Source: Levilactobacillus tongjiangensis
GTDB lineage: Bacteria > Bacillota > Bacilli > Lactobacillales > Lactobacillaceae
Length of the DNA stretch: 64,000 nt
Assembly (NCBI RefSeq): GCF_003946345.1
Contig: NZ_RHNY01000007.1
Coordinates: 94,940-158,939 of the forward strand
Direction of reading: 5' to 3'
Below are positions 25,943 through 33,852 of this stretch, in pieces. Position numbers and translations under genes: made by a program. Numbering within the stretch: position 1 is the stretch's first letter; every line of letters starts with the position of its first letter. A model generated the notes under the pieces. That model searched no databases, was not told the DNA's origin, and worked only from the letters and a program-made list of their open reading frames with translations.

Positions 25943-26464
25943 ATGCAAGAAGTTGCGTTTGATAAGCCGCTAGTTGGCCGAATCCGTGAATTCTTTACAA
26001 AACACCCTGAATTGCATCAAAAAGATATGGCAAAGGCGTTGTTTATGTCTGATAGCCAACTCAGCAAGTTACTTAATGGTTCAAAATTTTCTAGCTTAGC
26101 AACAAGAGTTCGGTTGGTGCATTGGGTCAAGGATATCTTGGTCAGCTGGTCGGCAGCACGAATTGACTTTGGTTTACCGTCGTTCATGTTTGATCGGCGA
26201 CGAACCGGAGACTTGCTGGGACTGCTGTGCCAAGAAGAAAAAGAATCACGAGAACGTGAAGAAATACAGGCAGAATATCTGGATGCTTTAACTACTAAAC
26301 CGATCAGTCGGACTGCTCGGCAGACACAGTTAATTGAGATGTTTCCCAAGGAGTTGTTGGAAGACATCGGGGCAAAGCAAGCGTTATTTGCAAAAATCTG
26401 TGAAGAAAGTGATAAGGACCCGCAACCATTCATCGATGCGTACAACAAACAATATGGGGGGTGA
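25943..26464 (+). CDS. Early phage protein with XRE-like DNA-binding start
   Basis: 173 residues. Residues 10-50 (RIREFFTKHPELHQKDMAKA, MSDSQLSKLLNGSKF) look like a helix-turn-helix. The middle is helical and charged (EEKESREREEIQAEYLDAL). Not assigned to a named family. The next gene starts 4 bp after its stop; probably an early regulator. Confidence 0.6.
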   Translation: MQEVAFDKPLVGRIREFFTKHPELHQKDMAKALFMSDSQLSKLLNGSKFSSLATRVRLVHWVKDILVSWSAARIDFGLPSFMFDRRRTGDLLGLLCQEEKESREREEIQAEYLDALTTKPISRTARQTQLIEMFPKELLEDIGAKQALFAKICEESDKDPQPFIDAYNKQYGG

Positions 26465-26468
26465 CATC

Positions 26469-26762
26469 ATGCAAATCTCTGGTATCAGTGAAGATCAATT
26501 TGTGGATAAGATTGTGGATCGTTTAATTGAAAAGGTGTTGCCAGAGCTTAAGAAACAGGCAGAGGAACAGGAAAAAAAGGATAAAACGCTCACTAAGAAA
26601 GACGTTTATACCGACTATATCCCGTGTTCACCGAACACGTTCAATGACTTCTACTTGGCCCAGACAGACCTTCCAAGAATGCGAAAAGGCAGTCGGATAG
26701 TATTTTCTGAGAAAGCAATCATCGAGTGGAAGGAAAAGTATGGTAAAGAATACAAAATTTAG
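26469..26762 (+). CDS. DUF771-like excisionase-type DNA-binding protein
   Basis: 97 residues. The N-terminal 40 are a coiled helix (KIVDRLIEKVLPELKKQAEE). The rest (LTKKDVYTDYIPCSPNTFND, PRMRKGSRIVFSEKAIIEW) fits the winged MerR-like excisionase fold of DUF771 proteins. I start it at ATG 26469 rather than upstream inside the previous gene. It may act as excisionase or early regulator. Confidence 0.65.
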   Translation: MQISGISEDQFVDKIVDRLIEKVLPELKKQAEEQEKKDKTLTKKDVYTDYIPCSPNTFNDFYLAQTDLPRMRKGSRIVFSEKAIIEWKEKYGKEYKI

Positions 26763-26773
26763 GAGGGATAAAG

Positions 26774-26932
26774 ATGGACTTGTTTTATCACTATGTTGGT
26801 GAATGTGTGTCATGGTTCGGATTGATCTCTGGGGCAATGTTTCTAGGATTCAAGCTTTCTGAGAGCGTCCACGACATGGGCGGCTGGAAAGCATGGGCAA
26901 TGGATTTCTTCGGATTGGAGGACAAAAAATGA
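26774..26932 (+). CDS. Small membrane-associated phage protein
   Basis: 52 residues with one hydrophobic stretch (VSWFGLISGAMFLGFKLSES). AGGAGGGATAAAG precedes the ATG. Not recognised. The 100 bp after it hold only a hairpin (GAGCTCTGAG with CTCAGAACTC near 26951-26976). Confidence 0.5.
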   Translation: MDLFYHYVGECVSWFGLISGAMFLGFKLSESVHDMGGWKAWAMDFFGLEDKK

Positions 26933-27032
26933 CATTTTGGCATAAAAAAAGAGCTCTGAGTAGCAGCTCAGAACTCAAAGATAAATTACATTTATCCTAT
27001 TTCTATAACCTTAATTCTACTCCAGACGGGCG

Positions 27033-27335
27033 GTGGTTGCAATGGCGATGAACGTGCCAGATCATGCAACATTCGATTTTGTCCGGTACATGAATCGGCT
27101 GGAATCACAGCCTGAAACGGGATTCATGACCAAAGATACCAATGGCAACCCCATGATTTCTGGTGAAACTTATTGGGAAGCAGAAGGCCGATATGTGCCG
27201 ACCGATGAAGCTTCAATGCACGACTTTTTAGATGCTGAGGGCGAGGATTACGGAGCCCAGATTGATTGGGACTATGACCATCTGGCAGCTATCTTGGAAG
27301 ATTTTAAAGGCGCGGAGGTGATCTCATGGACGTAG
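27033..27335 (+). CDS. Early phage protein, unknown
   Basis: About 100 residues, acidic: TFDFVRYMNRLESQPETGF, ISGETYWEAEGRYVPTDEAS, HLAAILEDFKGAEVI. Not recognised. Start is uncertain between GTG 27033 and ATG 27042 or 27048; no clear ribosome site separates them. It overlaps the next gene by 10 bp. Confidence 0.6.
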   Translation: MVAMAMNVPDHATFDFVRYMNRLESQPETGFMTKDTNGNPMISGETYWEAEGRYVPTDEASMHDFLDAEGEDYGAQIDWDYDHLAAILEDFKGAEVISWT

Positions 27336-27541
27336 TCAAGGTACACACAAGCAGTCGTTTCCAGCCTAAAGCAGTGGTTGCTACTAATTTAGCTGAACTA
27401 GATGACATTAAATCTGATCTGTTCAAGGAAGTTCAATTGTTGGCCGAGAATGATCGACTTAGCAATGATGAGATTGATCGGCTATACAGCATCAGCGACG
27501 AGCTTGTTGCTTGGTCACCCAATTTGGAGGAGGAAGAATAA
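27326..27541 (+). CDS. Early phage protein, unknown
   Basis: 71 residues, acidic and helical (LAELDDIKSDLFKEVQLLAE). GGAGGTGATCTC lies 5 bp before the ATG. It ends one base before the recT start, so it belongs to the recombination operon. Not recognised. Confidence 0.6.
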   Translation: MDVVKVHTSSRFQPKAVVATNLAELDDIKSDLFKEVQLLAENDRLSNDEIDRLYSISDELVAWSPNLEEEE

Positions 27542-28603
27542 ATGGCTACAAACGAAGTTGCAGAAACCCAACGTTCACTAGACGCGGGTGTTCAGAACCA
27601 AATTAATCAAATGATGAATCAGGAGAATGGCTTGAAGCTGCCAGCCAACTATGCTGTTGGAAATGCTCTCAAGTCCGCATTCTTTGCTTTGAAGAGTAGC
27701 AATGATGGTGATCTGATTCAGATTGCGGCACACGTTCCTGAAACGAAGACATCTATCGCTAATGCTTTGATGGACATGGTTGTTCAAGGATTAACGCCTG
27801 CAAAAACGCAAGTTTATTTTATCAAGTATGGAAATAAGGTCCAAATGCAGCGTTCCTATTTTGGGACGCAGGCCGCACTAAAGCGGCTGTCGGAGGTTGA
27901 CGATTGCTGGGCTAATGTGGTTCACGATGGTGATGACTTTGAGATTTCCGCGGAAGATGATCGATTAATGGTCACCAAGTGGAAGCCAACATTAGAAGGC
28001 CTTGATGGTCAAATTAAGTACGTGTATGCGGTCATTAAGATGGCCGATGGGACTCACCAGTACACTGTAATGACCTTCAAGCAAATTCAAAACAGTTGGT
28101 CACAGACACGGTCTAAAGGAGCTGTCCAAAATAAATTCAGTGACGAGATGGCCAAACGGACGGTTCTTAACCGGGCCGCTAAGAACATTTTAAATACTTC
28201 TGATGATTCAGATTTGGTCGTTGGAGCCATCAATAATACTACTTCCAACGAGTATGACGAGGATCAAACAGCCAAAGATGTGACGCCTAAGAAGGTTACT
28301 GATTTGATCGGTAATGCGGACACAGAGGAACCAACGCCTCCTGAACCCGTTGAACAAGCAGAAACAGATGAACCAGCAGAACAAGAAGAACCGGTTGATA
28401 CAAATACGGACGAAAGTAGCTCTGACGATATTCGCTCCATTGAAAATATGAAGCCGGGTGATAAGCAAGACAAGGACACTGTCAACAATATTTTGGATGG
28501 CCTTGAAGAATCTGAAAATCATAAGGGGGATGGTGACGATGCAAGCAGCACCGAAGAAGGACAGGGTGAACTCTTCCCACCAGACGTTTATTCTAAGTTC
28601 TGA
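27542..28603 (+). CDS. recT: RecT-family single-strand annealing protein
   Basis: Anneals complementary single strands in phage recombination and replication. Residues 25-220 match RecT (GNALKSAFFALKSSNDGDLI, VVQGLTPAKTQVYFIKYGNK, QRSYFGTQAALKRL). After residue 240 comes a long acidic tail of Glu, Asp, Pro and Thr, a feature of some RecT and SSB-like proteins that contacts partners. GGAGGAGGAAGAATAA precedes the ATG. The exonuclease gene starts inside its last 65 bp. Confidence 0.93.
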   Translation: MATNEVAETQRSLDAGVQNQINQMMNQENGLKLPANYAVGNALKSAFFALKSSNDGDLIQIAAHVPETKTSIANALMDMVVQGLTPAKTQVYFIKYGNKVQMQRSYFGTQAALKRLSEVDDCWANVVHDGDDFEISAEDDRLMVTKWKPTLEGLDGQIKYVYAVIKMADGTHQYTVMTFKQIQNSWSQTRSKGAVQNKFSDEMAKRTVLNRAAKNILNTSDDSDLVVGAINNTTSNEYDEDQTAKDVTPKKVTDLIGNADTEEPTPPEPVEQAETDEPAEQEEPVDTNTDESSSDDIRSIENMKPGDKQDKDTVNNILDGLEESENHKGDGDDASSTEEGQGELFPPDVYSKF

Positions 28604-29393
28604 CAATTACTACGGTCAAGAAGCCAATAAAAACTTCATGAGCCCAACTTGGTTTAAGAAGTTCGTTGCCTGTGAGGCAGAGGCATTAGCTGAATTGAGA
28701 GGCGAGTGGGCACCTGATGAGGATAAGACCGCTTTATTGGTTGGTAATGACCTGCACAGCTATTTCGAGTCGTCGGAGGCCCACGAACGGTTCTTAGATG
28801 CCAACAAGGAAGTGATGTTATCCAGTCGTGGTAAGACTAAAGGCCAGCTAAAAAGTGAGTACAAGCAGGCCGACATCATGATTGACTCGCTCAAAAACGA
28901 CAAGACGTTCACGCAGTTATATCAAGGTGAAAAGGAATCAATCGTTACTGGCGTAATTTCTGGCGTTAAATGGATGGGCAAATTGGACTGTTTGAACTTA
29001 GATCGTGGGTATTTCATCGATCTAAAGACAACGCAGGAATTGTCTAAGCGGTTTTGGGATAGCCGTAGTCACCGGTGGGTACCATTCGTTCTGAAATATG
29101 ACTACCAGCTTCAAATGGCCGTCTATCGCGAGCTAGTCAAGCAGCAGTACGGAATCGAGTGTGAACCCTACATTGTTGCAGTAACAAAGCAAAGTCCGCC
29201 GGATAAGGCGGTTATCACGATTCCTCATGAGTATATGGAGGATGCCTTGCAACGAATAGACGAGCAGCTACCCCATTTTGAGGATGTCATTGCTGGTGTG
29301 CAGGCCCCTGTTCCATGTGGTAACTGTGCTTACTGCCGTGAACATAAGCAGTTGGAAAACATCATCAGCGTTGATGACTTACTAGATAGTTAG
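28539..29393 (+). CDS. PD-(D/E)XK exonuclease partner of RecT (DUF3799-like)
   Basis: 284 residues. The nuclease core reads GKLDCLNLDRGYFIDLKTTQ, where Asp and Lys of D-x-K are clear, with a preceding conserved Glu or His region near LLVGNDLHSYF. Four cysteines (one in FVACEAE, three in PCGNCAYCREH) suggest an Fe-S cluster as in AddB or RecB-like phage nucleases. It would process DNA ends for RecT. I start it at ATG 28539 after AAGGGGGATGG; it overlaps recT by 65 bp in another frame. Confidence 0.85.
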   Translation: MQAAPKKDRVNSSHQTFILSSDNYYGQEANKNFMSPTWFKKFVACEAEALAELRGEWAPDEDKTALLVGNDLHSYFESSEAHERFLDANKEVMLSSRGKTKGQLKSEYKQADIMIDSLKNDKTFTQLYQGEKESIVTGVISGVKWMGKLDCLNLDRGYFIDLKTTQELSKRFWDSRSHRWVPFVLKYDYQLQMAVYRELVKQQYGIECEPYIVAVTKQSPPDKAVITIPHEYMEDALQRIDEQLPHFEDVIAGVQAPVPCGNCAYCREHKQLENIISVDDLLDS

Positions 29394-29404
29394 GGGGTGC
29401 TGGT

Positions 29405-30193
29405 TTGAATTTGTTTGTTGAGCTAAAAGCGTTCCGCAATTTTCTCGAAACTAATCCCTTGAAACCCAATGCTCAAGTTTTGTGGTTCCATCTTATGATG
29501 ATCGCTAACGAGAGCGGTTGGAAAAAGGAATTGTCCATACCTAATTCGGTACTAATGGCTCGAACGGGCATAGCGTCCAAAAACACCCTTATCAGTAATC
29601 GCAACATTTTGATTCAAGCCAAGCGAATTTCTTATAAATCACGAGGCCGTACTAGGGCAGGAATTTATGTCATCACACCTTTTGATGAAACTTCTAGTCC
29701 TAAAGGTGAACCAGTTTCTTCACCAAGTAATGCCTCTAGTCCTATAAATGAACTAGAAACAGGACTAAGTTCTTCACCAGTTTCTTCACCAAGTTCTTCA
29801 CCAGAAACTTCACCTTATCTAGACATAGACTCAGACGTAGACAAAGACAAGACTAGTTCATTAGGTTCTAGTAGGGATGGATTTAATCAATTTAAGTCAA
29901 CGCGCACGTACGTGAGTCATTGGCCGACCCCGAACAAGGATATGACCTCTCAGCTTAAACTTTACCGGCAAGAAGTGGGAGATGATCTATTGACCCACAG
30001 CCTTGAATATCTTGCTAAGAATAACGTTAGCCCGGCTGGTGTGCCTAAATATCTTGAAAAAGTGATTAATTGCTGGGTGAAAAACGATATTACGACAGTC
30101 TCTGATGCCTTGAACTATGAGAAAAACAGAACCACCGTTCCATCAGGAGACGGTGACGTTCCTGATATACCGATTTTTAAACTAACAGATTAG
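29405..30193 (+). CDS. Phage replisome organiser, DnaD-like
   Basis: 262 residues starting at TTG after GGGGTGCTG. The N-terminal 100 residues (NPLKPNAQVLWFHLMMIANE, ARTGIASKNTLISNRNILIQ) are the winged helix of phage replisome organisers. A Ser/Pro-rich linker (about 105-150) contains SSPVSSPSSSPETSP. The C-terminal part (LKLYRQEVGDDLLTHSLEYL) fits the DnaB_2/DnaD helical domain. It likely binds the phage origin and helps load the host helicase. No separate DnaC-like loader follows. Confidence 0.82.
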   Translation: MNLFVELKAFRNFLETNPLKPNAQVLWFHLMMIANESGWKKELSIPNSVLMARTGIASKNTLISNRNILIQAKRISYKSRGRTRAGIYVITPFDETSSPKGEPVSSPSNASSPINELETGLSSSPVSSPSSSPETSPYLDIDSDVDKDKTSSLGSSRDGFNQFKSTRTYVSHWPTPNKDMTSQLKLYRQEVGDDLLTHSLEYLAKNNVSPAGVPKYLEKVINCWVKNDITTVSDALNYEKNRTTVPSGDGDVPDIPIFKLTD

Positions 30194-30204
30194 GAGGCTA
30201 CAAC

Positions 30205-30915
30205 ATGAAAAATTTACAAGAATTAATTATGGGCAGTGATAGCGATAGCGTTGCAGTTGATGCTCGAGGATTGCATGACTTTTTGGAGGTTGGGAAAGAC
30301 TTCTCAACTTGGTTTAAAGACATGACTGATTACGGGTTTGTCGAAGGTAAGGACTTTTCCCCACTTTCGGGGAAAAGCCGTGGTGGTCGGCCTCGCATTG
30401 AATATGCAATGGCTTTAGACATGGCGAAAGAAGTGTCAATGATTCAGAGAACACCAAAGGGCAAGCAAGCCCGCGAGTACTTTATTTCGATGGAGAAGCG
30501 AGCCAAGCAAGCCGAACTGGTTATGACGCCAGAACAGAAAATTGACTTGTTGATTGAGACTGGGAGCCGCGCCAATCATCGGCTAGACCACGTTGAGGAA
30601 CGCATGGACGACTTCGAGGAGAACCGCCGACTAGAGACTGGCGACTATACGACAGTCAGCCGTGGCGTATCTAGGGCAGTCAATTTCTACGTTCGTGACC
30701 GTCATCTGCAGTTGACCAAGGAGCAACGGTCGGCACTGTATAAAGATATCAATGGCGGACTAAATCAAGTTTGTGGCGTCCGTGCACGAATCCAGATTAA
30801 GGCCAAGGACTTCGACAAAGCTATGAAGTACATCGATGACTGGCGGCCAAGCACTGCTACCAAAATGTTGATTCAGCAGACAGAATTGCCATTGGCAGGT
30901 GTCGCCGGTGATTGA
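30205..30915 (+). CDS. AntA/AntB-type antirepressor with ORF6C domain
   Basis: 236 residues. Residues 5-90 match the AntA/AntB antirepressor domain (VDARGLHDFLEVGKDFSTWF, YAMALDMAKEVSMIQRTPKG). The C-terminal part (RAVNFYVRDRHLQLTKEQRS, VCGVRARIQIKAKDFDKAM) fits the ORF6C domain. Such proteins relieve repression or act in early gene control. AGGAGGCTACAAC precedes the ATG. It overlaps the RusA gene by 17 bp. Confidence 0.87.
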   Translation: MKNLQELIMGSDSDSVAVDARGLHDFLEVGKDFSTWFKDMTDYGFVEGKDFSPLSGKSRGGRPRIEYAMALDMAKEVSMIQRTPKGKQAREYFISMEKRAKQAELVMTPEQKIDLLIETGSRANHRLDHVEERMDDFEENRRLETGDYTTVSRGVSRAVNFYVRDRHLQLTKEQRSALYKDINGGLNQVCGVRARIQIKAKDFDKAMKYIDDWRPSTATKMLIQQTELPLAGVAGD

Positions 30916-31351
30916 GTTAGTCGTATATGGTGAACCAGTACCAGCAGCGCGGCCACGTTTTAATCGTAGCGGACATGCGTATGATCCGTTGAAAAGTCGG
31001 GCGTATAAGCAGTACGTGTCATTAGAAGCTAGCAAACAGTATCACGGTGATTTAATTGGCCGGAAACCACTAGTGGTTCATATAGCAATTTATCGGCCAA
31101 TACAGACCAGTGTCAGTAACATTGAACATGCTAGGCGGGCCCAGAACGTTCATCGGCCAATAGTTAAACCAGACACGTCCAATTACGTCAAGCTCATTGA
31201 AGACGCGCTCACAGGCGTTATCTGGGAGGATGACAACTGCATTGTTGATTTAACGGCCAGTAAGTACTACTCAGACGATCCGAGAATTGAAGTTACAGTT
31301 ACTGAGACGGGAGCGAAGAGGCCAAATAATTTAAAAGAGCCTCATTATTAA
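30899..31351 (+). CDS. RusA-family Holliday junction resolvase
   Basis: 150 residues if started at GTG 30899; GTG 30908 is also possible. VVYGEPVPAARPRF is the RusA start and KPDTSNYVKLIEDALTG followed by WEDDNCIVDL carries the conserved catalytic aspartates. It cuts four-way junctions made in phage recombination or replication so that packaging can proceed. Confidence 0.9.
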   Translation: MSPVIELVVYGEPVPAARPRFNRSGHAYDPLKSRAYKQYVSLEASKQYHGDLIGRKPLVVHIAIYRPIQTSVSNIEHARRAQNVHRPIVKPDTSNYVKLIEDALTGVIWEDDNCIVDLTASKYYSDDPRIEVTVTETGAKRPNNLKEPHY

Positions 31352-31466
31352 TACTTTATTGGCCCCAGATTCTAGTGCGATGAGCCAATTGCGAGCTAAA
31401 GCTGATGGAAAGGTTTAGGGTCGAAGGTACACTCTCAGGTGAATAATGGAAAGAGGATTGACTAAA

Positions 31467-31721
31467 ATGGCGAGCAATTCAAAACTAATGGGATTAATTA
31501 ATGACGCTGAAGATAATTATGGAAAGCCAAGTAATTGGCCTGAAAAGGTTACTGAGAAGATTAATGCGGAGGCTAATCGAATTAATGATTACGAACACAC
31601 ACCAGCAAATGAGGTATTACGTCATTTGATTTGTCATGGGTATACAAATACTCAAATTACGTTAGATGAACAAAGATCTTCAAATAAGGATGTGATTTTA
31701 TGGCTAAAGTTCAAGAATTAA
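31467..31721 (+). CDS. Small phage protein, unknown
   Basis: 84 residues (MASNSKLMGLINDAEDNYGK, ANRINDYEHTPANEVLRHLI). Not recognised. I favour ATG 31467 over 31446. The 115 bp before it hold no gene or clear signal. It overlaps the next gene by 22 bp. Confidence 0.55.
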   Translation: MASNSKLMGLINDAEDNYGKPSNWPEKVTEKINAEANRINDYEHTPANEVLRHLICHGYTNTQITLDEQRSSNKDVILWLKFKN

Positions 31722-31975
31722 AAATTGCCCCAGAATTCATGGAAGCTCAGCTTAATGGACTAAAGAATTTCGAAATCCGTAAGAACGATCGTAACTTTGA
31801 AGTTAACGATATGCTGTGGCTTCGAGAGTGGTCTAATGGCGAGTATACAGGAAGAAGCGCATCGGTCTCAGTTACTTTCATTACTGATTATAAGCAGATG
31901 CCAGGGTATGTTGTATTGTCTACACGGCCGGTTCAACTTGACACTTTATTAGTTGAAATTCTTATGCTAAATTAA
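31700..31975 (+). CDS. DUF3850 (ASCH/PUA-like) protein
   Basis: 91 residues. LKIAPEFMEAQLNGLKNFEI, then RKNDRNFEVNDMLWLREW and GYVVLSTRPVQLDTL, is the DUF3850 pattern of a small PUA/ASCH-like nucleic acid binding fold. Common in Firmicutes phages. The role is unknown; RNA or modified-base binding is suggested by the fold. Confidence 0.85.
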   Translation: MAKVQELKIAPEFMEAQLNGLKNFEIRKNDRNFEVNDMLWLREWSNGEYTGRSASVSVTFITDYKQMPGYVVLSTRPVQLDTLLVEILMLN

Positions 31976-32001
31976 GCGATGATGGAACGCCTAAGACCGT
32001 T

Positions 32002-32223
32002 ATGACAAAGGCCGGCGAGGTTCTCAGTGAGCGTGCGTTAGGCTATTACAACTCATTGCCGCAAGCCTTGCAGGCAGTCGCTAAGGATATGATGAAACGC
32101 GGTGATGGGCGTGTCACAAACGTTGATCAGTACGTACAAAAGGCCAAGTCAGTAGATGTGGCACTCAACCATGCAGTTTATGAGCATGGGTTAGAGCTGG
32201 AAAAGCAATCACAAAATATTTAG
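32002..32223 (+). CDS. Small phage protein, unknown
   Basis: 73 residues (TKAGEVLSERALGYYNSLPQ, KAKSVDVALNHAVYEHGLEL). Not recognised and no clear ribosome site. After the stop a hairpin (AAGGGC with GCCCTT, 32230-32254) could slow transcription before the late regulator gene. Confidence 0.5.
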   Translation: MTKAGEVLSERALGYYNSLPQALQAVAKDMMKRGDGRVTNVDQYVQKAKSVDVALNHAVYEHGLELEKQSQNI

Positions 32224-32308
32224 ACAGCAAAAAGGGCCGCCCGCCAGCAGCCCTTACCCAAATTATGCTTACTCAATGGTCAACAACTAATTATAGCATA
32301 ACCAAGGG

Positions 32309-32800
32309 GTGGCAAGCGCTATGGAAAGCATCTTTAAGAATGTGGATGAGGATAAGACGATTGAAAAAGCTGAGTCAGTGCTAAAAGATTATTGGAAGTG
32401 GAAATTGCGGGCACGGCGCGCGCGTTTCAACTTGCAGAGTCCTGCAATGGACGGCATGCCACAAAGTCCCAGCTTCGAAAACCACGTTGATGAGAAGCAT
32501 GTAAACAAGCTTAACGCCGAATTTATGGCTAATCTGGTAGTCAACGTTATTAAGGCGATTGGCATTGACGAGCAGACTGACCGCTATTCACAGGCACTGT
32601 ATTTCTTGTACATTAAGCGATATTCAAAGGTAAAGTGCATGGCCTGTATGGATCATATCTCAGATAAGACATTCGACAAGTATCTACATGAGGGCCAGCT
32701 TGCTTTCGCAGAAGTCTATCCTGACGCTGTTGAGGACTTAATCGTTAAAAAGCCACAAAAGTATGAGCCAGAGAAACGTGCAGAATTTAGCTTTGATTAA
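32309..32800 (+). CDS. ArpU-family late transcription regulator
   Basis: 163 residues if started at GTG 32309; ATG 32321 is an alternative. YWKWKLRARRARFNLQSPAM and QALYFLYIKRYSKVKCMACM, then DHISDKTFDKYLHEGQLAFA, is the ArpU/RinA-like pattern with a sigma-like helix-turn-helix. Such regulators activate the late promoter that lies just downstream, which here would drive the ncRNA region and the whole packaging-to-lysis block. Confidence 0.82.
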   Translation: MASAMESIFKNVDEDKTIEKAESVLKDYWKWKLRARRARFNLQSPAMDGMPQSPSFENHVDEKHVNKLNAEFMANLVVNVIKAIGIDEQTDRYSQALYFLYIKRYSKVKCMACMDHISDKTFDKYLHEGQLAFAEVYPDAVEDLIVKKPQKYEPEKRAEFSFD

Positions 32801-33004
32801 TTACTCCGTGTTTTTTTCGATAAAATTCCGGGAAAGTTCCGGGTTCACTCCGGATTATACATGGATTCGGGGTGTAAATTAGTAGTATCGAAAGATGTAG
32901 GGAGGTCACCCCGCCTCATCTAACACGCATAGCTCAATTTAAACACTATTCTAGCTCGCCAAACTCCTTCATAAAATTGACCGGCCTGCATAACCGGTCA
33001 GTAG

Positions 33005-33078
33005 GGACCTTTAACTCAGTCGGCTAGAGTAGATGGCTCATAACCGTTCGGTCGTAGGTTCGAATCCTACATGGTCCA
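33005..33078 (+). tRNA. Degenerate tRNA with CAT anticodon
   Basis: Cloverleaf of 74 nt with the same body as the CAT tRNA near the integrase. Acceptor GGACCTT against ATGGTCC has one T-T mismatch, D stem ACTC/GAGT, anticodon stem GATGG/CCGTT with loop CTCATAA, T stem GTAGG/CCTAC. Several stems are kept by compensating changes, which argues it is still folded. Could be a working phage tRNA-Ile2 or part of the larger RNA. Confidence 0.75.
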
Positions 33079-33140
33079 TTGGACGCAATAACTTAAAGGA
33101 GATGGACTCTCCCGTTCATCCAAGGCTATAGCGCCCATCA

Positions 33141-33328
33141 CGTACTGTGGCGGAATAGGTAGACGCATTGACTCATGAGGGTAAGAACTGAAATTCCTAC
33201 CTTCATGAGTCAAGGCCGGACATGTAAGCTCAATCGAAGAGCGCACGCCTGATAAGCGTGAGGTTACTGGTTAGAATCCAGCCATGGCACACTAAGGCTA
33301 TGCAGGGTGCGAATCCCTGCCAGTACAT
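33141..33328 (+). ncRNA. tRNA-Leu-like halves enclosing a tRNA-Ile(GAT)-like unit
   Basis: The left part (33141-33213) has a class II tRNA start: acceptor, TG, and GCGGAATAGGTAGACGC as D arm. The right part (33296-33327) has a T arm GCAGGG-TGCGAAT-CCCTGC and an acceptor strand. GTACTG (33142-33147) pairs with CAGTAC (33321-33326), so the two parts close one acceptor stem. Between them lies a second tRNA-like unit, 33218-33289: D stem GCTC/GAGC, anticodon stem CACGC/GCGTG with loop CTGATAA (GAT, Ile), T arm TTAGAAT. The outer unit's anticodon arm is replaced by a long hairpin. Confidence 0.55.
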
Positions 33329-33438
33329 TGGCCCTAAACAAATCTTGCTTAACATTGGGTCAAAAATCTAATTGAAAAGAGGTGAAGACTCCTCTCGGTT
33401 GAGAAGTCTCGCCTGCATCGGTTAGGTGATTTCGTAGA

Positions 33439-33467
33439 GACTCAGTTTGGACGACTGGGTCTTTTTT
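33439..33467 (+). terminator. Terminator at the end of the ncRNA region
   Basis: GACTCAGT (33439-33446) pairs with ACTGGGTC (33454-33461), followed by six T. It would set the 3' end of the ncRNA; late transcription must read through or restart to reach terminase. Confidence 0.75.
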
Positions 33468-33521
33468 GTTACATAAATTTGGTGGTTAGACTTATGTCTA
33501 TCCGTTTTGGAGGGATGCCCG

Positions 33522-33611
33522 ATGTGGCGACGAAGTGTTGAAGATTTGATAGTGGGACTTACGGCGCTTGCTGTGGGTATTCTGATAGGGTGGTTGGCCT
33601 ACTTATGGTAA
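33522..33611 (+). CDS. Small single-helix membrane protein
   Basis: 29 residues: MWRRSVEDLI then VGLTALAVGILIGWLAYLW, a basic start and one membrane helix. GGAGGG lies 7 bp before the ATG. Its stop overlaps the next start. Unknown role. Confidence 0.5.
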   Translation: MWRRSVEDLIVGLTALAVGILIGWLAYLW

Positions 33612-33811
33612 AACACAACCAAACACCCATGTATTGGCAAAATGGCTCATATGCGTCTAAAACAGGGCATAAAATTGAACGCGATTTGGACCCGTGGGTC
33701 AGAGAGCAGTATGCAAAGCATCACCCGCAAAAGAGTGGTGCTTTTTCTGTTGAAGAAAGATTGGGAAAGGATGCCCAAAAGGTAAAAGCATCATCAGATG
33801 GAGACCAATAG
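33605..33811 (+). CDS. Small basic phage protein before terminase
   Basis: 68 residues from ATG 33605 (MVKHNQTPMYWQNGSYASKT, WVREQYAKHHPQKSGAFSVE). Not recognised. The position often carries HNH or connector-like small proteins in related phages, but no HNH motif is present here. Confidence 0.5.
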   Translation: MVKHNQTPMYWQNGSYASKTGHKIERDLDPWVREQYAKHHPQKSGAFSVEERLGKDAQKVKASSDGDQ

Positions 33812-33852
33812 TAATTACAAAACAAACACGGATTGGGAGGTGGTGAAAATGA

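Larger units (their letters stand above)
32830..33473 (+). ncRNA. Candidate giant structured phage RNA (GOLLD/ROOL-like) with embedded tRNA-like parts
   Basis: No reading frame of note exists between 32,801 and 33,521, while the rest of the prophage is tightly packed. The stretch holds many hairpins: TTCCGGG repeats near 32,830, GACCGG/CCGGTC at 32,979-33,000, a 20-bp stem at 33,168-33,213, GACTCCTC/GAGAAGTC near 33,390, and a terminator at the end. It also contains a tRNA and a tRNA-in-tRNA arrangement. GOLLD and ROOL RNAs are 500-850 nt, lie in lactobacillus prophages near tRNA genes, and L. brevis ATCC 367 carries GOLLD. Class membership is inferred from place, size and tRNAs, not from a consensus match. 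Exact ends are unknown. Confidence 0.6.

Noticed and set aside
33605..33811. HNH endonuclease before terminase
   Set aside because: The usual location fits, but no His-Asn-His pattern or zinc cysteines are present.
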